A stretch of DNA of 64,000 bases from Papillibacter cinnamivorans DSM 12816 (GCF_900176335.1 NZ_FWXW01000001.1:186001-250000); one strand, 5' to 3'; counted from the first letter of the stretch, positions 51,664-61,897 are shown. The notes: generated from the sequence alone by a model not told the origin. Numbers and translations: made by a program.

Positions 51664-52633
51664 CTCCCATGCTCCTTTTCAGTCTGTTTTCAATGAGCCT
51701 CGCCCCGATGCTCAGAGCCGCTCCGATGAGCAGGAGGAGCGCGCCGCAGGCGAAGAGCGCCGATTCCACGGCATAGGCCCCCATGGCTTCCGACTTGTTG
51801 ATGATGGCCGCCGAGAGGGTGAGGACCGGCGTCAAAAGCGAGACGAAGCCCATGGAAAGATCCGGGATATTGCCGATGCCGCCGCAGACCATGGACACCG
51901 CGATGGCTTCCCCGATCCCGCGGCCGAAGGCCAGGATCATGCCGGCGAGGATCCCGGACCGGGCCGAGGGCAGCACGATCTTCCAGATCACCCGGAAACG
52001 GGACATCCCGAAGGCGTATCCCGTCTCCCGGAGACTCCCCGGCACCGCCCGCAGCGCGTCGATGGACAGGGAGATCACCATGGGAACGATCATAAAGGTC
52101 AGAACCAGCACCGAGGCAAGAAGGCTCCTGCCCGTGATCTGAAAATACTTGAGATATTCGATCTGAAGCTCCGTCGTAACAAAAGCCTGCTCCACCGCGG
52201 GCACCACAACGATGATGCCCACCAGGCCGAAGACCACCGAGGGGATGGATGCCAGCAGACGGACCACCGCGCCCAGGGCAGAAGCCACCGGCTTCGGGGC
52301 CAGCTCCGCGATTGCGATGGCGGCTCCAATCCCCAAAACGGCCGCCGCCAGCAGAGAAAGCCCCGTGGTAAAGAGCGTTCCCGCGATGAGCCCCAGAAGT
52401 CCGAAGGTATAGACAGGCGCCTCCGCCGGAGCGAAGAAGGCCTCCGACACCTGCTTGTCAAATCCGGCCGTGGCGACCAGCCCCGCGCCGCTGGCCCGGA
52501 TTACCGGCCAGGCCTTGATTCCCACAAATACGAAAATAAAAATAATGGCAAGTACGCTTACCAAAGACAGAATATGTATCAGTTTCTCCGGGGCGTTGAG
52601 ATCTTTGAGATTCCCGGTCTTTCCCATAGTCAT
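51653..52633 (-). CDS. pstC: PstC, phosphate ABC transporter permease
   Basis: 326-aa permease partner of PstA, with six or so transmembrane segments. EKLIHILSLVSVLAIIFIFV is the first; GYAFGMSRFRVIWKIVLPSA is the coupling loop, and AFGRGIGEAIAVSMVCG follows. 186 bases separate it from pstS, with a large hairpin in the gap. Confidence 0.95.
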   Translation of the reverse strand: MTMGKTGNLKDLNAPEKLIHILSLVSVLAIIFIFVFVGIKAWPVIRASGAGLVATAGFDKQVSEAFFAPAEAPVYTFGLLGLIAGTLFTTGLSLLAAAVLGIGAAIAIAELAPKPVASALGAVVRLLASIPSVVFGLVGIIVVVPAVEQAFVTTELQIEYLKYFQITGRSLLASVLVLTFMIVPMVISLSIDALRAVPGSLRETGYAFGMSRFRVIWKIVLPSARSGILAGMILAFGRGIGEAIAVSMVCGGIGNIPDLSMGFVSLLTPVLTLSAAIINKSEAMGAYAVESALFACGALLLLIGAALSIGARLIENRLKRSMGDAD

Positions 52634-52689
52634 CTTCCTTTGCGCCGGAAGCTTCCGAAATCCGTCTTCCGGCGTTTTCTCTGTTTACC

Positions 52690-52742
52690 GCGCAAGCCGG
52701 CCCGCCGCCGGAGGAGCTCCGGAGGCGACCGGCTGCTTGCGC
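52690..52742 (-). terminator. Intercistronic hairpin between pstS and pstC
   Basis: Outer stem GCGCAAG (52690-52696) / CTTGCGC (52736-52742), with CCGG/CCGG and GGAG/CTCC pairing inside. On the minus strand it is not followed by a T run, so it is more likely an mRNA stabiliser or partial attenuator that raises pstS over pstCAB than a full terminator. Confidence 0.55.
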
Positions 52743-52819
52743 GCTCTTTGCGGTGTCCGCCCCGATAGCACGGAACGGATGCCGCGTTGAAAAATCAGAT
52801 CTCCCGTTTGGCTGCGCTG

Positions 52820-53986
52820 TTACCGGATGGCGATGTAGCCTTCCTTGACCACGATATCCTTCTGGCAGGATTCGCTCTTGAGGAAGTCGATGAACTTGGC
52901 GTTGACGCCTTCGGGGGTTCCCTTGGTGAATACGTACAGGCTCCGGCTGAGGAGATAAGCGCCGCTCTTCACGGTTTCCGTGGTGGGAGTGATATTGCCG
53001 ATGGAGACCACCTTGACGGAGGAATCCACATAGCCGATGGAGTCGAAGCCGATGGCGTTCACGTCGGAAGCCACGGCCTGCTTGATGAGGGCGGAGGAGG
53101 CGTAGGGAGTCGCGGTGGAAACGACGGCCGCTTTTTCCAGAAGGAGCTCGGAAAGGGTGGCCAGCGTGCCGGAACCGGTTTCGCGGGTCTGGACCAGGAT
53201 GGGAGCGTCGTTGCCGCCGACATCCTTCCAGTTGGTGATTTCGCCCAGGAAGATCTTTTCAGCCTGCTCTTTTGTCAGGTTCTTGACGGTGTTGTTGGGA
53301 TTTACGATCAGGGCGATGCCGTCGTTGGCAACGGTGAACTGGGTGAGGGAAGCCGACTCGTCGGCGGTGAGCACCCGGGAGGACATGCCGACATTGTTCG
53401 CGCCGTTGATGGTGTCCTTGATGCCCGCGCTGGAGCCGCCGCCGGAGACCGCGATGGAAAGGCCGGTGTTCATGGAGAGAAGCTTGTCCGCCGCCGCCTG
53501 GGCAATGGGCTGAAGGGTGGTGGAGCCGCTGATCTTGATGGAGCCGGTCATGGTGGTGAAGTAGTTGACGACGGCGGTTTTGGTGGCGGCGTCATAGTCT
53601 ACGTCCGCGCCGATGGCTTCCGAAAGCGCCCGCAGGGGGATCATGGTCCGCTGGTTCACCGCTCTGGGAGCCAGGAGAAGGGTCTTGGTCACCCCGTTGA
53701 CGGTGTAGTTCTTGGAACCCAGGGTAAAGACCACGGTGTAGCCCGCCGTTTTGACCACGGCCTGCTGCTTGGCCTGGACCCAGCTCACGTCGGCGCCCAG
53801 GTACTCGGTGATAACGCGCACGGGAACCAGGGTGGTGCCGTTTTCCACATAGGGCGCCGTGTCGGAGGATACGGTCTGCCCATCGATCTTGATGGAGATC
53901 GTGGTGGCGGCGGAAGCTGCCGGGATCATGGCCGTAAACAGCATTACCGCGAGGAACATGGGAAGGATGCGTTTGATGAGCTTCAT
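52820..53986 (-). CDS. pstS: PstS phosphate-binding protein with N-terminal stalk domain
   Basis: 388-aa exported protein. Signal peptide FLAVMLFTAMIPAASA (no lipobox), then a copper-amine-oxidase-N-type stalk domain (about 27-140: VENGTTLVPVRVITEYLGAD, RTMIPLRALSEAIGADVDYD), then the PstS domain with GSIKISGSTTLQPIAQAAAD, VSGGGSSAGIKD and TRETGSGTLATLSELL. The Ser/Thr-rich loops are the phosphate contacts. The stalk replaces the usual lipid anchor; such domains are found in many Clostridial surface proteins and may fix it to the wall. Follows the second binding protein by 21 bases. Confidence 0.92.
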   Translation of the reverse strand: MKLIKRILPMFLAVMLFTAMIPAASAATTISIKIDGQTVSSDTAPYVENGTTLVPVRVITEYLGADVSWVQAKQQAVVKTAGYTVVFTLGSKNYTVNGVTKTLLLAPRAVNQRTMIPLRALSEAIGADVDYDAATKTAVVNYFTTMTGSIKISGSTTLQPIAQAAADKLLSMNTGLSIAVSGGGSSAGIKDTINGANNVGMSSRVLTADESASLTQFTVANDGIALIVNPNNTVKNLTKEQAEKIFLGEITNWKDVGGNDAPILVQTRETGSGTLATLSELLLEKAAVVSTATPYASSALIKQAVASDVNAIGFDSIGYVDSSVKVVSIGNITPTTETVKSGAYLLSRSLYVFTKGTPEGVNAKFIDFLKSESCQKDIVVKEGYIAIR

Positions 53987-54007
53987 TTTTATTACTCCCT
54001 TTTTATT

Positions 54008-54886
54008 TTATGGATTCGCGTCCTTCGGCAGAAATCCCGCGTCCTGAATCCGGGTTCGGGCGTCTGCCGAGGACAGGTAATCGCAGAAGGCCTGCTCACC
54101 GGCCGTGAGAGTGTCCCGCTGCAGGAACACGACGGACCGGCATGCCGGATAGGTGCCGTCCTCCAGGGTTGACCGGTTGAGTTCGATCCCTCCGATGCGG
54201 ATCGCTTCCCCCGTACCCAGGACCTTGTCCGCGGAACAGATGCACACGGCGCCTTCCGTGGCTTTCGTATCCTCCAGGGGATCGTCAGAAACCGCCGCGC
54301 TGTCCGGGATCAGCGACTTTGCGATGCCGTTCCCGCTCTCCCGCAGGCCGAAATTCTCTTCAAAGAAAATACGGAAAGCGTTACTTTTCTCCGGAACGAT
54401 GAGGGTAATGGGTCCCTTTCCGCCGAAATCGGACCAATCGGTGCTCTGTCCGGAAAAGATTGCGCTCAGTTCGGACGGTTTCAGGTCCCGGACTCCCGCG
54501 GAGGTGTTAATCACCACGGCCACCGCCTGATATGCGATGACTTTCGCCGCGGTCCCGTCCGGGGCTTCGTCCGCGGTGCCGTCGTAGACGGCGAAATTCG
54601 CCTCTCCCGAGGTCACAGCCGTCATCGCCGCTTCCTTGCCGGAGGCCACCGCGTCGGCCGCGCCGCCCGTTTTCTGGGAAAACCCTTCCGTCAGAGCGAT
54701 CATTACCGGCAGGGCGGCTACCGATCCGTTCAAGCTGAGAGCTTCCTCCGCCGCGGTCGCGGCTGTCGCCGTCGGTGCCGGCGTCTGCGCGGACGGAGCG
54801 CCGGAAGCGGACCCGATTTGCCCTCCGCAGCCGCTCAGCAGGACCGCGGTTAAAATCGTCAGTGCTATGGGAATCTGTAGTTTCAT
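54008..54886 (-). CDS. PstS-like substrate-binding lipoprotein
   Basis: 292-aa lipoprotein (lipobox VLLSGC) with an Ala/Pro/Thr linker to about residue 45, then a PBP-like (PstS/SBP_bac type II) domain: SLNGSVAALPVMIALTEGFS, TSGEANFAVYDG and KPSELSAIFSGQSTDWSDFG, the last being a PstS hallmark. It lacks the full GSTTL phosphate loop of the neighbouring pstS, so its ligand may be another phosphorus compound or it may deliver to PstCA at different affinity. 33 bases after phoA, 21 before pstS. Confidence 0.85.
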   Translation of the reverse strand: MKLQIPIALTILTAVLLSGCGGQIGSASGAPSAQTPAPTATAATAAEEALSLNGSVAALPVMIALTEGFSQKTGGAADAVASGKEAAMTAVTSGEANFAVYDGTADEAPDGTAAKVIAYQAVAVVINTSAGVRDLKPSELSAIFSGQSTDWSDFGGKGPITLIVPEKSNAFRIFFEENFGLRESGNGIAKSLIPDSAAVSDDPLEDTKATEGAVCICSADKVLGTGEAIRIGGIELNRSTLEDGTYPACRSVVFLQRDTLTAGEQAFCDYLSSADARTRIQDAGFLPKDANP

Positions 54887-54919
54887 TTCTTCACTCTTCT
54901 TATACTCAGCAGTCGGGGA

Positions 54920-56563
54920 TCAGGCGATCAGAGACACAACCTCCCGGGACACGTAGAACACGCCCTTGACGTTGACGGTTACGCTGTCGAACAGGAACTG
55001 TGAGCCGTTCACATAGACATAGTTCTTGCTCTCGGGGATGATCAGCGTGGTGCTGCCCTTGGTCACCACCAGCTTGGGGTTGCTCTCGTTGGAATTGTCC
55101 GCCGTTACCGTGGCGCCCTTGGCCTCGAATGCCGCGGAAGCATTGATATAGAGTTCGTCCGTGAGAGCTTCCAGGTCGACGCCCCAGACGCCCGCGCAGA
55201 TATCCGCCACATCGGTGTTGTCGATGGTGCCCGTAATCCGCTCGTCTCCGGGCAGATAGGTGAAGAGCACCACGTCCTCTCCGGTGTGACCCGTCGTGGT
55301 CCAGCCAAGATAAGCCCGTTTGGAAATCATGGGACCGACCACATAGTTCATGCTGCCGGCGGGAGCTGCCTTGATGGCGGCGATCTCGTCGTCCGACAAA
55401 TCGGAAATGCCGTAATAGGTGCTCATGACCTCTTCTGCGTTGGAACGGTCGGCGTTGAGCATTTTTTCAACGCCCTCGCCCGTGAGCGTGGCCTTTTTCA
55501 GGGGTGCGATGAACTTGATGAGGTTGTCGCTGGAATAGGTGGAGCTGGTATCGGCGTTTCCGATGGTGAGGCCGCCGTTGCCGTGGTCGGTCATGGCGAT
55601 CACAATGGTATCCTGGTGCGCCTTGGCATAGTCCAGGGCCACGGATACCGCGTCGTCAAAGGCCAGCACGTCGGAAATGACGCCGATGGGATCGTTGGCG
55701 TGGGCCGCCCAGTCGATTTTGGAGCCTTCCACCATGAGGAAAAAGCCGTCCTCATCCTGGGAGAGGAGCCGGATGGCGGAATCGGTCATCTCAGCCAGCG
55801 AAGGCTGTGCGGCGGCTGTTTCGTCCCGGTCCATCTCATAGGCCATGTCGGAGGCGGCGAACATGCCCCAGACCTTGCCCGAGGTAACCGCTTCCATCTG
55901 ATCCCGGGTGGTGACGTATTCGTAGCCGTTGAGCTTGAGGGTGTTAATCATGTTTTCATTGTCCGCGCGGCCGGCCAGGTATTTGGAACCCGCGCCGTAG
56001 ACCACGTCGATGTCGTTGTATACCTGCTGTTCGGCCAGGATTTCGTATTTGCTCCGGTCGGGATAGTGGCTGGAATAGCCCGCGGGCGTGGCGTGCTGGA
56101 TGTTGGAGGTCGCCACCAGGCCCGTGGCCCTGCCGGTGCTTTTGGCCGCTTCCAGCACTGTTGCCAGAGGCTTCTGGTCATAGGTCACGCCGATGTACTT
56201 GTCGTTGGATTTGACGCCGGTGGCCATCGCGGTGGCGGCGGGGGCGGAATCCGTAATGGCTCCCGTTACGCCTGCCTTTTCCCAGTAGGTTCGCACCAGG
56301 CCCGAAGCCATTTTGTCCAGCGCCAGGCTCACCGAGGTGTCAACCGTCCCGGAGACCGCGTCGTAGGACTTGTACCAGCGGGCCAGGGTTACGTCGTCCA
56401 CGCTCATTCCGTCGGGAATCAGCACGATCACGTTTTTAATTTTGCTGTTTTCCTCTTTTGCTTTGGAGACCCCCACGGCGGCGGACTGCAGCGTCAGCGT
56501 GCCCAGCATAGCGACCGTCAGGGCCAGCGCGGCGAAGCGGCTTGCTTTTTTTGTCATGAACAT
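54920..56563 (-). CDS. phoA: PhoA-type alkaline phosphatase with C-terminal stalk-like part
   Basis: 547-aa exported alkaline phosphatase: signal peptide FAALALTVAMLGTLTLQSAA, then VIVLIPDGMS (metal Asp), TDSAPAATAMATG with the catalytic Ser, LMVEGSKIDWAAHAND, TDHGNGG and TTGHTGEDV carrying further Zn/Mg ligands. After about residue 500, SKNYVYVNGSQFLFDSVTV plus VKGVFYVSREVVSLI resembles half of a copper-amine-oxidase-N stalk repeat like that of pstS. First gene of the phosphate operon. It would release phosphate from organic esters outside the cell for PstS. Confidence 0.93.
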   Translation of the reverse strand: MFMTKKASRFAALALTVAMLGTLTLQSAAVGVSKAKEENSKIKNVIVLIPDGMSVDDVTLARWYKSYDAVSGTVDTSVSLALDKMASGLVRTYWEKAGVTGAITDSAPAATAMATGVKSNDKYIGVTYDQKPLATVLEAAKSTGRATGLVATSNIQHATPAGYSSHYPDRSKYEILAEQQVYNDIDVVYGAGSKYLAGRADNENMINTLKLNGYEYVTTRDQMEAVTSGKVWGMFAASDMAYEMDRDETAAAQPSLAEMTDSAIRLLSQDEDGFFLMVEGSKIDWAAHANDPIGVISDVLAFDDAVSVALDYAKAHQDTIVIAMTDHGNGGLTIGNADTSSTYSSDNLIKFIAPLKKATLTGEGVEKMLNADRSNAEEVMSTYYGISDLSDDEIAAIKAAPAGSMNYVVGPMISKRAYLGWTTTGHTGEDVVLFTYLPGDERITGTIDNTDVADICAGVWGVDLEALTDELYINASAAFEAKGATVTADNSNESNPKLVVTKGSTTLIIPESKNYVYVNGSQFLFDSVTVNVKGVFYVSREVVSLIA

Positions 56564-56650
56564 TCCCCTCTCCTTTGCTTTTTACCGAACTGGAAATTTT
56601 TTATACCGTTTTTACTCTACCTGTCCCTTGTATGCTTCCCGCGGGATTTT

Positions 56651-56666
56651 GGTAAGTTTTACGTAA
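56651..56666 (-). promoter_or_regulatory. Possible Pho-box-like direct repeat before phoA
   Basis: Minus strand TTACGTAAAACTTACC: two TTAC half-repeats 11 bases apart, the spacing of PhoP boxes in Firmicutes (TTAACA-like). They are about 90 bases before the phoA ATG; candidate -10 TAGAGT is at 56618-56613. No PhoPR genes in the window. Weak evidence. Confidence 0.35.
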
Positions 56667-56782
56667 TATTTCGCCGTATTTTTCCTGTTTTCCGCCTACG
56701 GCATTCCGGCGTGGTCCGTTCCGCCTGCGCCGCGCCCCCGGAAAAACCGTCCTTATCCCCCGCGCCGGCTCTGCACTGAAAA

Positions 56783-56812
56783 GACCGGGCAGGGGAGTGC
56801 CCCTGTCCGGTC
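56783..56812 (-). terminator. Terminator after the dehydratase-activator gene
   Basis: Imperfect 13-bp stem GACCGGGCAGGGG / CCCCTGTCCGGTC (56783-56812, small loop); on the minus strand TTTT follows. It is 24 bases past the stop of the gene ending at 56837 and insulates the phosphate operon. Confidence 0.8.
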
Positions 56813-56836
56813 ATGTATCGGAATCATCCCGTATAT

Positions 56837-57844
56837 TCAAATTTTCCATGCCCGCCCGGTGTTACGGCTTGCCGTGAGGTAGTCTTCTTTTCGCTCCTCC
56901 GCGGCCCGGCCCTTCTCGCATCGGTTTCCCCAGGAATCCAGGAGAACGCCGTCCCGGTAGAAGGAGATGATCTCGCAGTGATTTGCGCAGCCGGGACAGG
57001 TGTGCGCCCTGGTCTGAAAGCAGAGGTCCACGATAGCACACTCAAAGGGCTTCGCCCTTACGGCTCCTCTGGACAGAAGCGCTGCGCCCACCGCCCCCAT
57101 GAGATGGGAGTCCGCGTCCACGTGGATCTCGCTCCCCAGTTCCGCCTGGAAAGCCCGTACGACGCCCCGGTTTTTGCTGACGCCCCCCTGGAACACCACG
57201 GGGGATTCGATGCGCTTGCCTTTGCCCACGTTGTTGAGGTAGTTGGCAACAATGGCATCGCACAGTCCCGCCACGAGATCCTCCTTGGCGTACCCCGCCT
57301 GGGCCTTGTGCACCATGTCCGACTCGGCAAACACGGTGCACCGCGCGGCGATTCTGGCGGGGTGCCCGGCCTGCAGCGCCATGTCCCCCAGCTCCTCCAC
57401 CGGGATACCCAGCCGCTTTGCCTGGGAGGAGAGGAAAGCCCCCGTCCCCGCGGCGCACAGGGTGTTCATAGCGTAGTCGATGACCACGCCGTTGTCGATG
57501 AGGATGATTTTGGAGTCCTGGCCTCCGATCTCCAGAATGGTGCGCACGTCCGGATGACGGGAGAGGGTCCCCTTGGCGTGAGCCGTGATCTCGTTTTTCA
57601 CCGAGTCGGCCTCCAGCATGGCGCCGATGAGTTTCCGGGCCGAGCCGGTGGTTCCCACAGAACGGATACTCGCCGATGCCGGGAGCTGCTTCTGCAAAGA
57701 CAGGACGGTTTTTTTCGTCGCGGTCACCGGGTCTCCCTCCGTCCAAAGGTACTCCGCGGCAATGATCTCACCGTTGCTGTCCAGCACGACGCCCTTGGTG
57801 GACACCGAACCCACGTCCACGCCCAGGCTCACGTTTCGCTGCAT
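56837..57844 (-). CDS. 2-hydroxyacyl-CoA dehydratase activator-type ATPase (HgdC/BadF family)
   Basis: 335-aa ASKHA ATPase that in HgdC drives electrons into (R)-2-hydroxyacyl-CoA dehydratase. Marks: SLGVDVGSVSTKGVVLD, EIGGQDSKIILIDNG, the two cluster cysteines in CAAGTGAFLSSQA and ARCTVFAESD that bind the dimer-interface [4Fe-4S], and QGGVSKNRGVVRA. The C terminus (after about 270) has extra Cys motifs, CPGCANHCEI and GNRCEKG, not in classical HgdC. It is the third gene of a minus-strand operon and overlaps the preceding gene by 77 bases. Partner dehydratase subunits are the two genes upstream or lie elsewhere. Confidence 0.88.
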   Translation of the reverse strand: MQRNVSLGVDVGSVSTKGVVLDSNGEIIAAEYLWTEGDPVTATKKTVLSLQKQLPASASIRSVGTTGSARKLIGAMLEADSVKNEITAHAKGTLSRHPDVRTILEIGGQDSKIILIDNGVVIDYAMNTLCAAGTGAFLSSQAKRLGIPVEELGDMALQAGHPARIAARCTVFAESDMVHKAQAGYAKEDLVAGLCDAIVANYLNNVGKGKRIESPVVFQGGVSKNRGVVRAFQAELGSEIHVDADSHLMGAVGAALLSRGAVRAKPFECAIVDLCFQTRAHTCPGCANHCEIISFYRDGVLLDSWGNRCEKGRAAEERKEDYLTASRNTGRAWKI

Positions 57845-58910
57845 CTTCTTCCTCCTTTTTCATGCGTATCATGTCCGAAAATGCCTCCAGCCGGGTCTGC
57901 ACGCCCGTTTCGCTGGTGTGGGAATCGAAGCTCAGGTCCAGGATGGGAATCCCCCAGTGCCGGGAAAGGTTCAGAAGAGCCGGCGTCGCGTTTAATTCCG
58001 GGATGCAGCCGAAGGATTTCATGTGGATGATGCCGTCGTATCCCTGTCTGGCGTAGGAAAGGCTTTGGGCTACGCTGTCCACGCCGTTGGCCCCCACCGT
58101 GTGATGAAGGTAGCGTCCGCTCTTTTTCACCGCCCGCCTGTGGTTCTGCCCGAACATCAGAAACCATACGCTCATCTTCCGGCTGACGGCGATGCCGTCC
58201 TTGGCCAGCTGCCGTTCCACATAGAAATTGCTGAAAGGCTCCATCAGGGTGTAAAGGTCTCCCACGATGCCGACCCGCAGCGGGTTTTCCGGCCTGTCGA
58301 GCCGGATTCCCGCAGCCGCCCGCCGGCTCCTCGTCCCGGCCTCCAGAAGATCCCCGAATCCGTCCGCCGCCTCGATCTCCCGCAGCAGCTGCCGCCGCAC
58401 TCCCTCGAAGGAGCCCGGAACGGTTTCAAACCCCGCGTTTTCCCGCATGAAATAGTCGTATCGGTCCATCACCCGGATGCTGGCCAGGGCCAGAAGCCCC
58501 GCCTCGATCATTTTCGGTGTGGAAAGCGGGCAGCCCAGCTCCCGGAAGGTCTGATACACATACTGGGGGTTGGCCCTGTCCCGGGACAGGCAGACGAAGC
58601 GGAACTGATAGCCCAGATCCCGGAGGATCTGCTCCTGCAGCTCTCCGTAATACCCGTAGCGGCAGCCGAGGCCCGTCTGAAACAGGACGTTGGCGCCCTC
58701 CTCCAGGGCCTCGATGTAATTGCCCAGATTGAACTTGAACGGTGAGCAGACAAAATCGGGGCTGTGCCGACCGCCCAGTTCCACCGTACGCTGGGTCATG
58801 GGCGGGGCGGGGAAGACCCGCGCCTGGGGAAACATGTGCCGCAGTACCTGGGTGAATACGGCGCTGTAATCCCCCATATGGGGAAAGCTGATGGAAATCT
58901 TACCCGGCAT
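57768..58910 (-). CDS. HgdB-like/activase-associated dehydratase protein
   Basis: 380-aa protein of the 2-hydroxyglutaryl-CoA dehydratase D-component-like superfamily (FGDLYTLMEPFSNFYVE-type region; CSPFKFNLGNYIEAL and GLGCRYGYYGELQEQIL carry Cys likely to bind a cluster; IIHMKSFGCIPELNATPALL). It lacks the CoA-substrate residues I would expect in HgdA/B, so it is probably the activator-associated protein seen beside BadF-like ATPases. The last about 25 residues, basic and Gly-rich, run into the next gene and look non-conserved. Overlaps both neighbours (11 and 77 bases). Confidence 0.8.
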   Translation of the reverse strand: MPGKISISFPHMGDYSAVFTQVLRHMFPQARVFPAPPMTQRTVELGGRHSPDFVCSPFKFNLGNYIEALEEGANVLFQTGLGCRYGYYGELQEQILRDLGYQFRFVCLSRDRANPQYVYQTFRELGCPLSTPKMIEAGLLALASIRVMDRYDYFMRENAGFETVPGSFEGVRRQLLREIEAADGFGDLLEAGTRSRRAAAGIRLDRPENPLRVGIVGDLYTLMEPFSNFYVERQLAKDGIAVSRKMSVWFLMFGQNHRRAVKKSGRYLHHTVGANGVDSVAQSLSYARQGYDGIIHMKSFGCIPELNATPALLNLSRHWGIPILDLSFDSHTSETGVQTRLEAFSDMIRMKKEEEDAAKREPGRGRGFGVHQGRRAGQQR

Positions 58911-59814
58911 GGGCCCGCTTCCTTTCGCTGAGAATATCCATGAAGCATTCCACCCGTGTCCGGAGCCCCGCCTCCCCCTGCTGTTCGTCCAGCACGATCT
59001 GGGTAATGGGAAGGTCCCGGACCCGGCGCAGCACCAGCTCGTTCACTATGGAATCGGTGCCGCAGGGGAAGGCGGTGATCAGCAGCGCCCCGTCCACCTT
59101 TTCTTTCATGAGGGGGATGGCTCCGATGACCTCCTGGTTGAGCACCCAGTAAAGATCGGAGGAAATGGATCCGGCGAACGCCCGGCAGGAGGAGCGCTCG
59201 CAGCGGTCTGCAAAAACCGGGGTTCCGCCCTGCTCCCGCAGCATCCGAACCAGCGGCCGGCCCACGTAAGCGTCGTGAATGAGGTACGGCTGCGACGCGA
59301 TCAGAATTTTGAGGCCCTCGGTTGAAAAAAGCTCCTGCTGCCGCAGCACCGCCAGCTCGTCCTGCCGTCTCTGCTCCTCCGCGGCCATGCGATAAGCCCG
59401 CAGGGACTGCGCGGAGGAGTACCCCAGAAACTGCCCCATCCGGACAAAGCCCTGCCGCTCGTTTCCCCGTATCTGTTCCTGCAGGCTGTAGCCGATGAGG
59501 GGCGCTTCGGGAAAGCTGTTGCGGACGATATCCGGGATCCCCCAGAAGCGGACGCAGAATTCCGTGTTTTTCCCCGCGGTTTTGAACCGCGGAACAAGGA
59601 TGAAGTCGCACCGGCCGATGAGGCTGTGAACATGGCCCAAAAACAGCTTTTCCGGGAGACAGCACTCGCCGCCCGAGCGGGCGATCCCCTGGGAAAGAAT
59701 CTCCTGGGAGGTTTCCGGGCTGGTGATTGTCCGGCAGCCCAGTTCCGTAAAAAAAGTGTTCCACAGATGCTGATACCGGTAATATAAAAGCGCTCTTGGC
59801 AATCCGATCGTCAT
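58900..59814 (-). CDS. DUF2229-type activase-related protein
   Basis: 304-aa protein of the DUF2229/acyl-CoA dehydratase activase-related family: MTIGLPRALLYYRYQHLWNT start, Cys-containing SGGECCLPEKLFLGHV (about 47-62), IASQPYLIHDAYVG and TAFPCGTDSIVNELV. In many Clostridia this, the HgdB-like and the BadF-like parts form one large protein; here they are three overlapping genes. Role of the complex is not known; it probably passes electrons at low potential to a CoA-ester or other substrate. First gene of the operon, divergent from the sigma-54 activator. Confidence 0.8.
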   Translation of the reverse strand: MTIGLPRALLYYRYQHLWNTFFTELGCRTITSPETSQEILSQGIARSGGECCLPEKLFLGHVHSLIGRCDFILVPRFKTAGKNTEFCVRFWGIPDIVRNSFPEAPLIGYSLQEQIRGNERQGFVRMGQFLGYSSAQSLRAYRMAAEEQRRQDELAVLRQQELFSTEGLKILIASQPYLIHDAYVGRPLVRMLREQGGTPVFADRCERSSCRAFAGSISSDLYWVLNQEVIGAIPLMKEKVDGALLITAFPCGTDSIVNELVLRRVRDLPITQIVLDEQQGEAGLRTRVECFMDILSERKRAHAG

Positions 59815-60208
59815 TGTACCGCCCTGTCTCCTGAAAATCAGCGGCCGGCGGCTCTCCGCCGCAGCGGGATACGGCCGCCGTGCTCAATCCGTACTAGTAT
59901 GCGCTGCTTTTCGCGAATATAAACGGCCGCGAAAGCGGAGTTCCCGGTAAAATCAGGGTATCCGTTTTACAGCGGGGAAGTACGCGGACGGTCTGATATG
60001 GCCTTTTTAGGCGCCTTATCCTGCCTGCCCTGAACGTTTTGCAAACAATGCGGAAAACATCAAAGAATCGACCGGAAATAAAGGCCAAGCCGAAAAATAT
60101 ATGGTATCATAGAATCTGATATGATATATATTGGGTAGTACAAGGGTAAAAAAGCGGCAGATCAGATGGAGCGGCAGGGACCACACCGGGCTTGAAAGGA
60201 GGACAAGG
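59815..60208. other. Divergent intergenic region
   Basis: 394 bases between the dehydratase-activator operon and the sigma-54 activator gene. It is AT-rich near 60050-60145, with several TATGAT/TATATT-like words, but I find no convincing -35/-10 pair or -24/-12 pair on either strand. The activator start has AAAGGAGGACAAGG before it. A 26-codon upstream extension from ATG 60131 is basic and looks untranslated. Confidence 0.4.

Positions 60209-61897
<1,689 letters not shown>

Noticed and set aside
59815-60208. Sigma-54 promoter for the dehydratase-activator operon (TTGC near 60043 on the minus strand)
   Set aside because: The -24 GG element is missing at the right distance.
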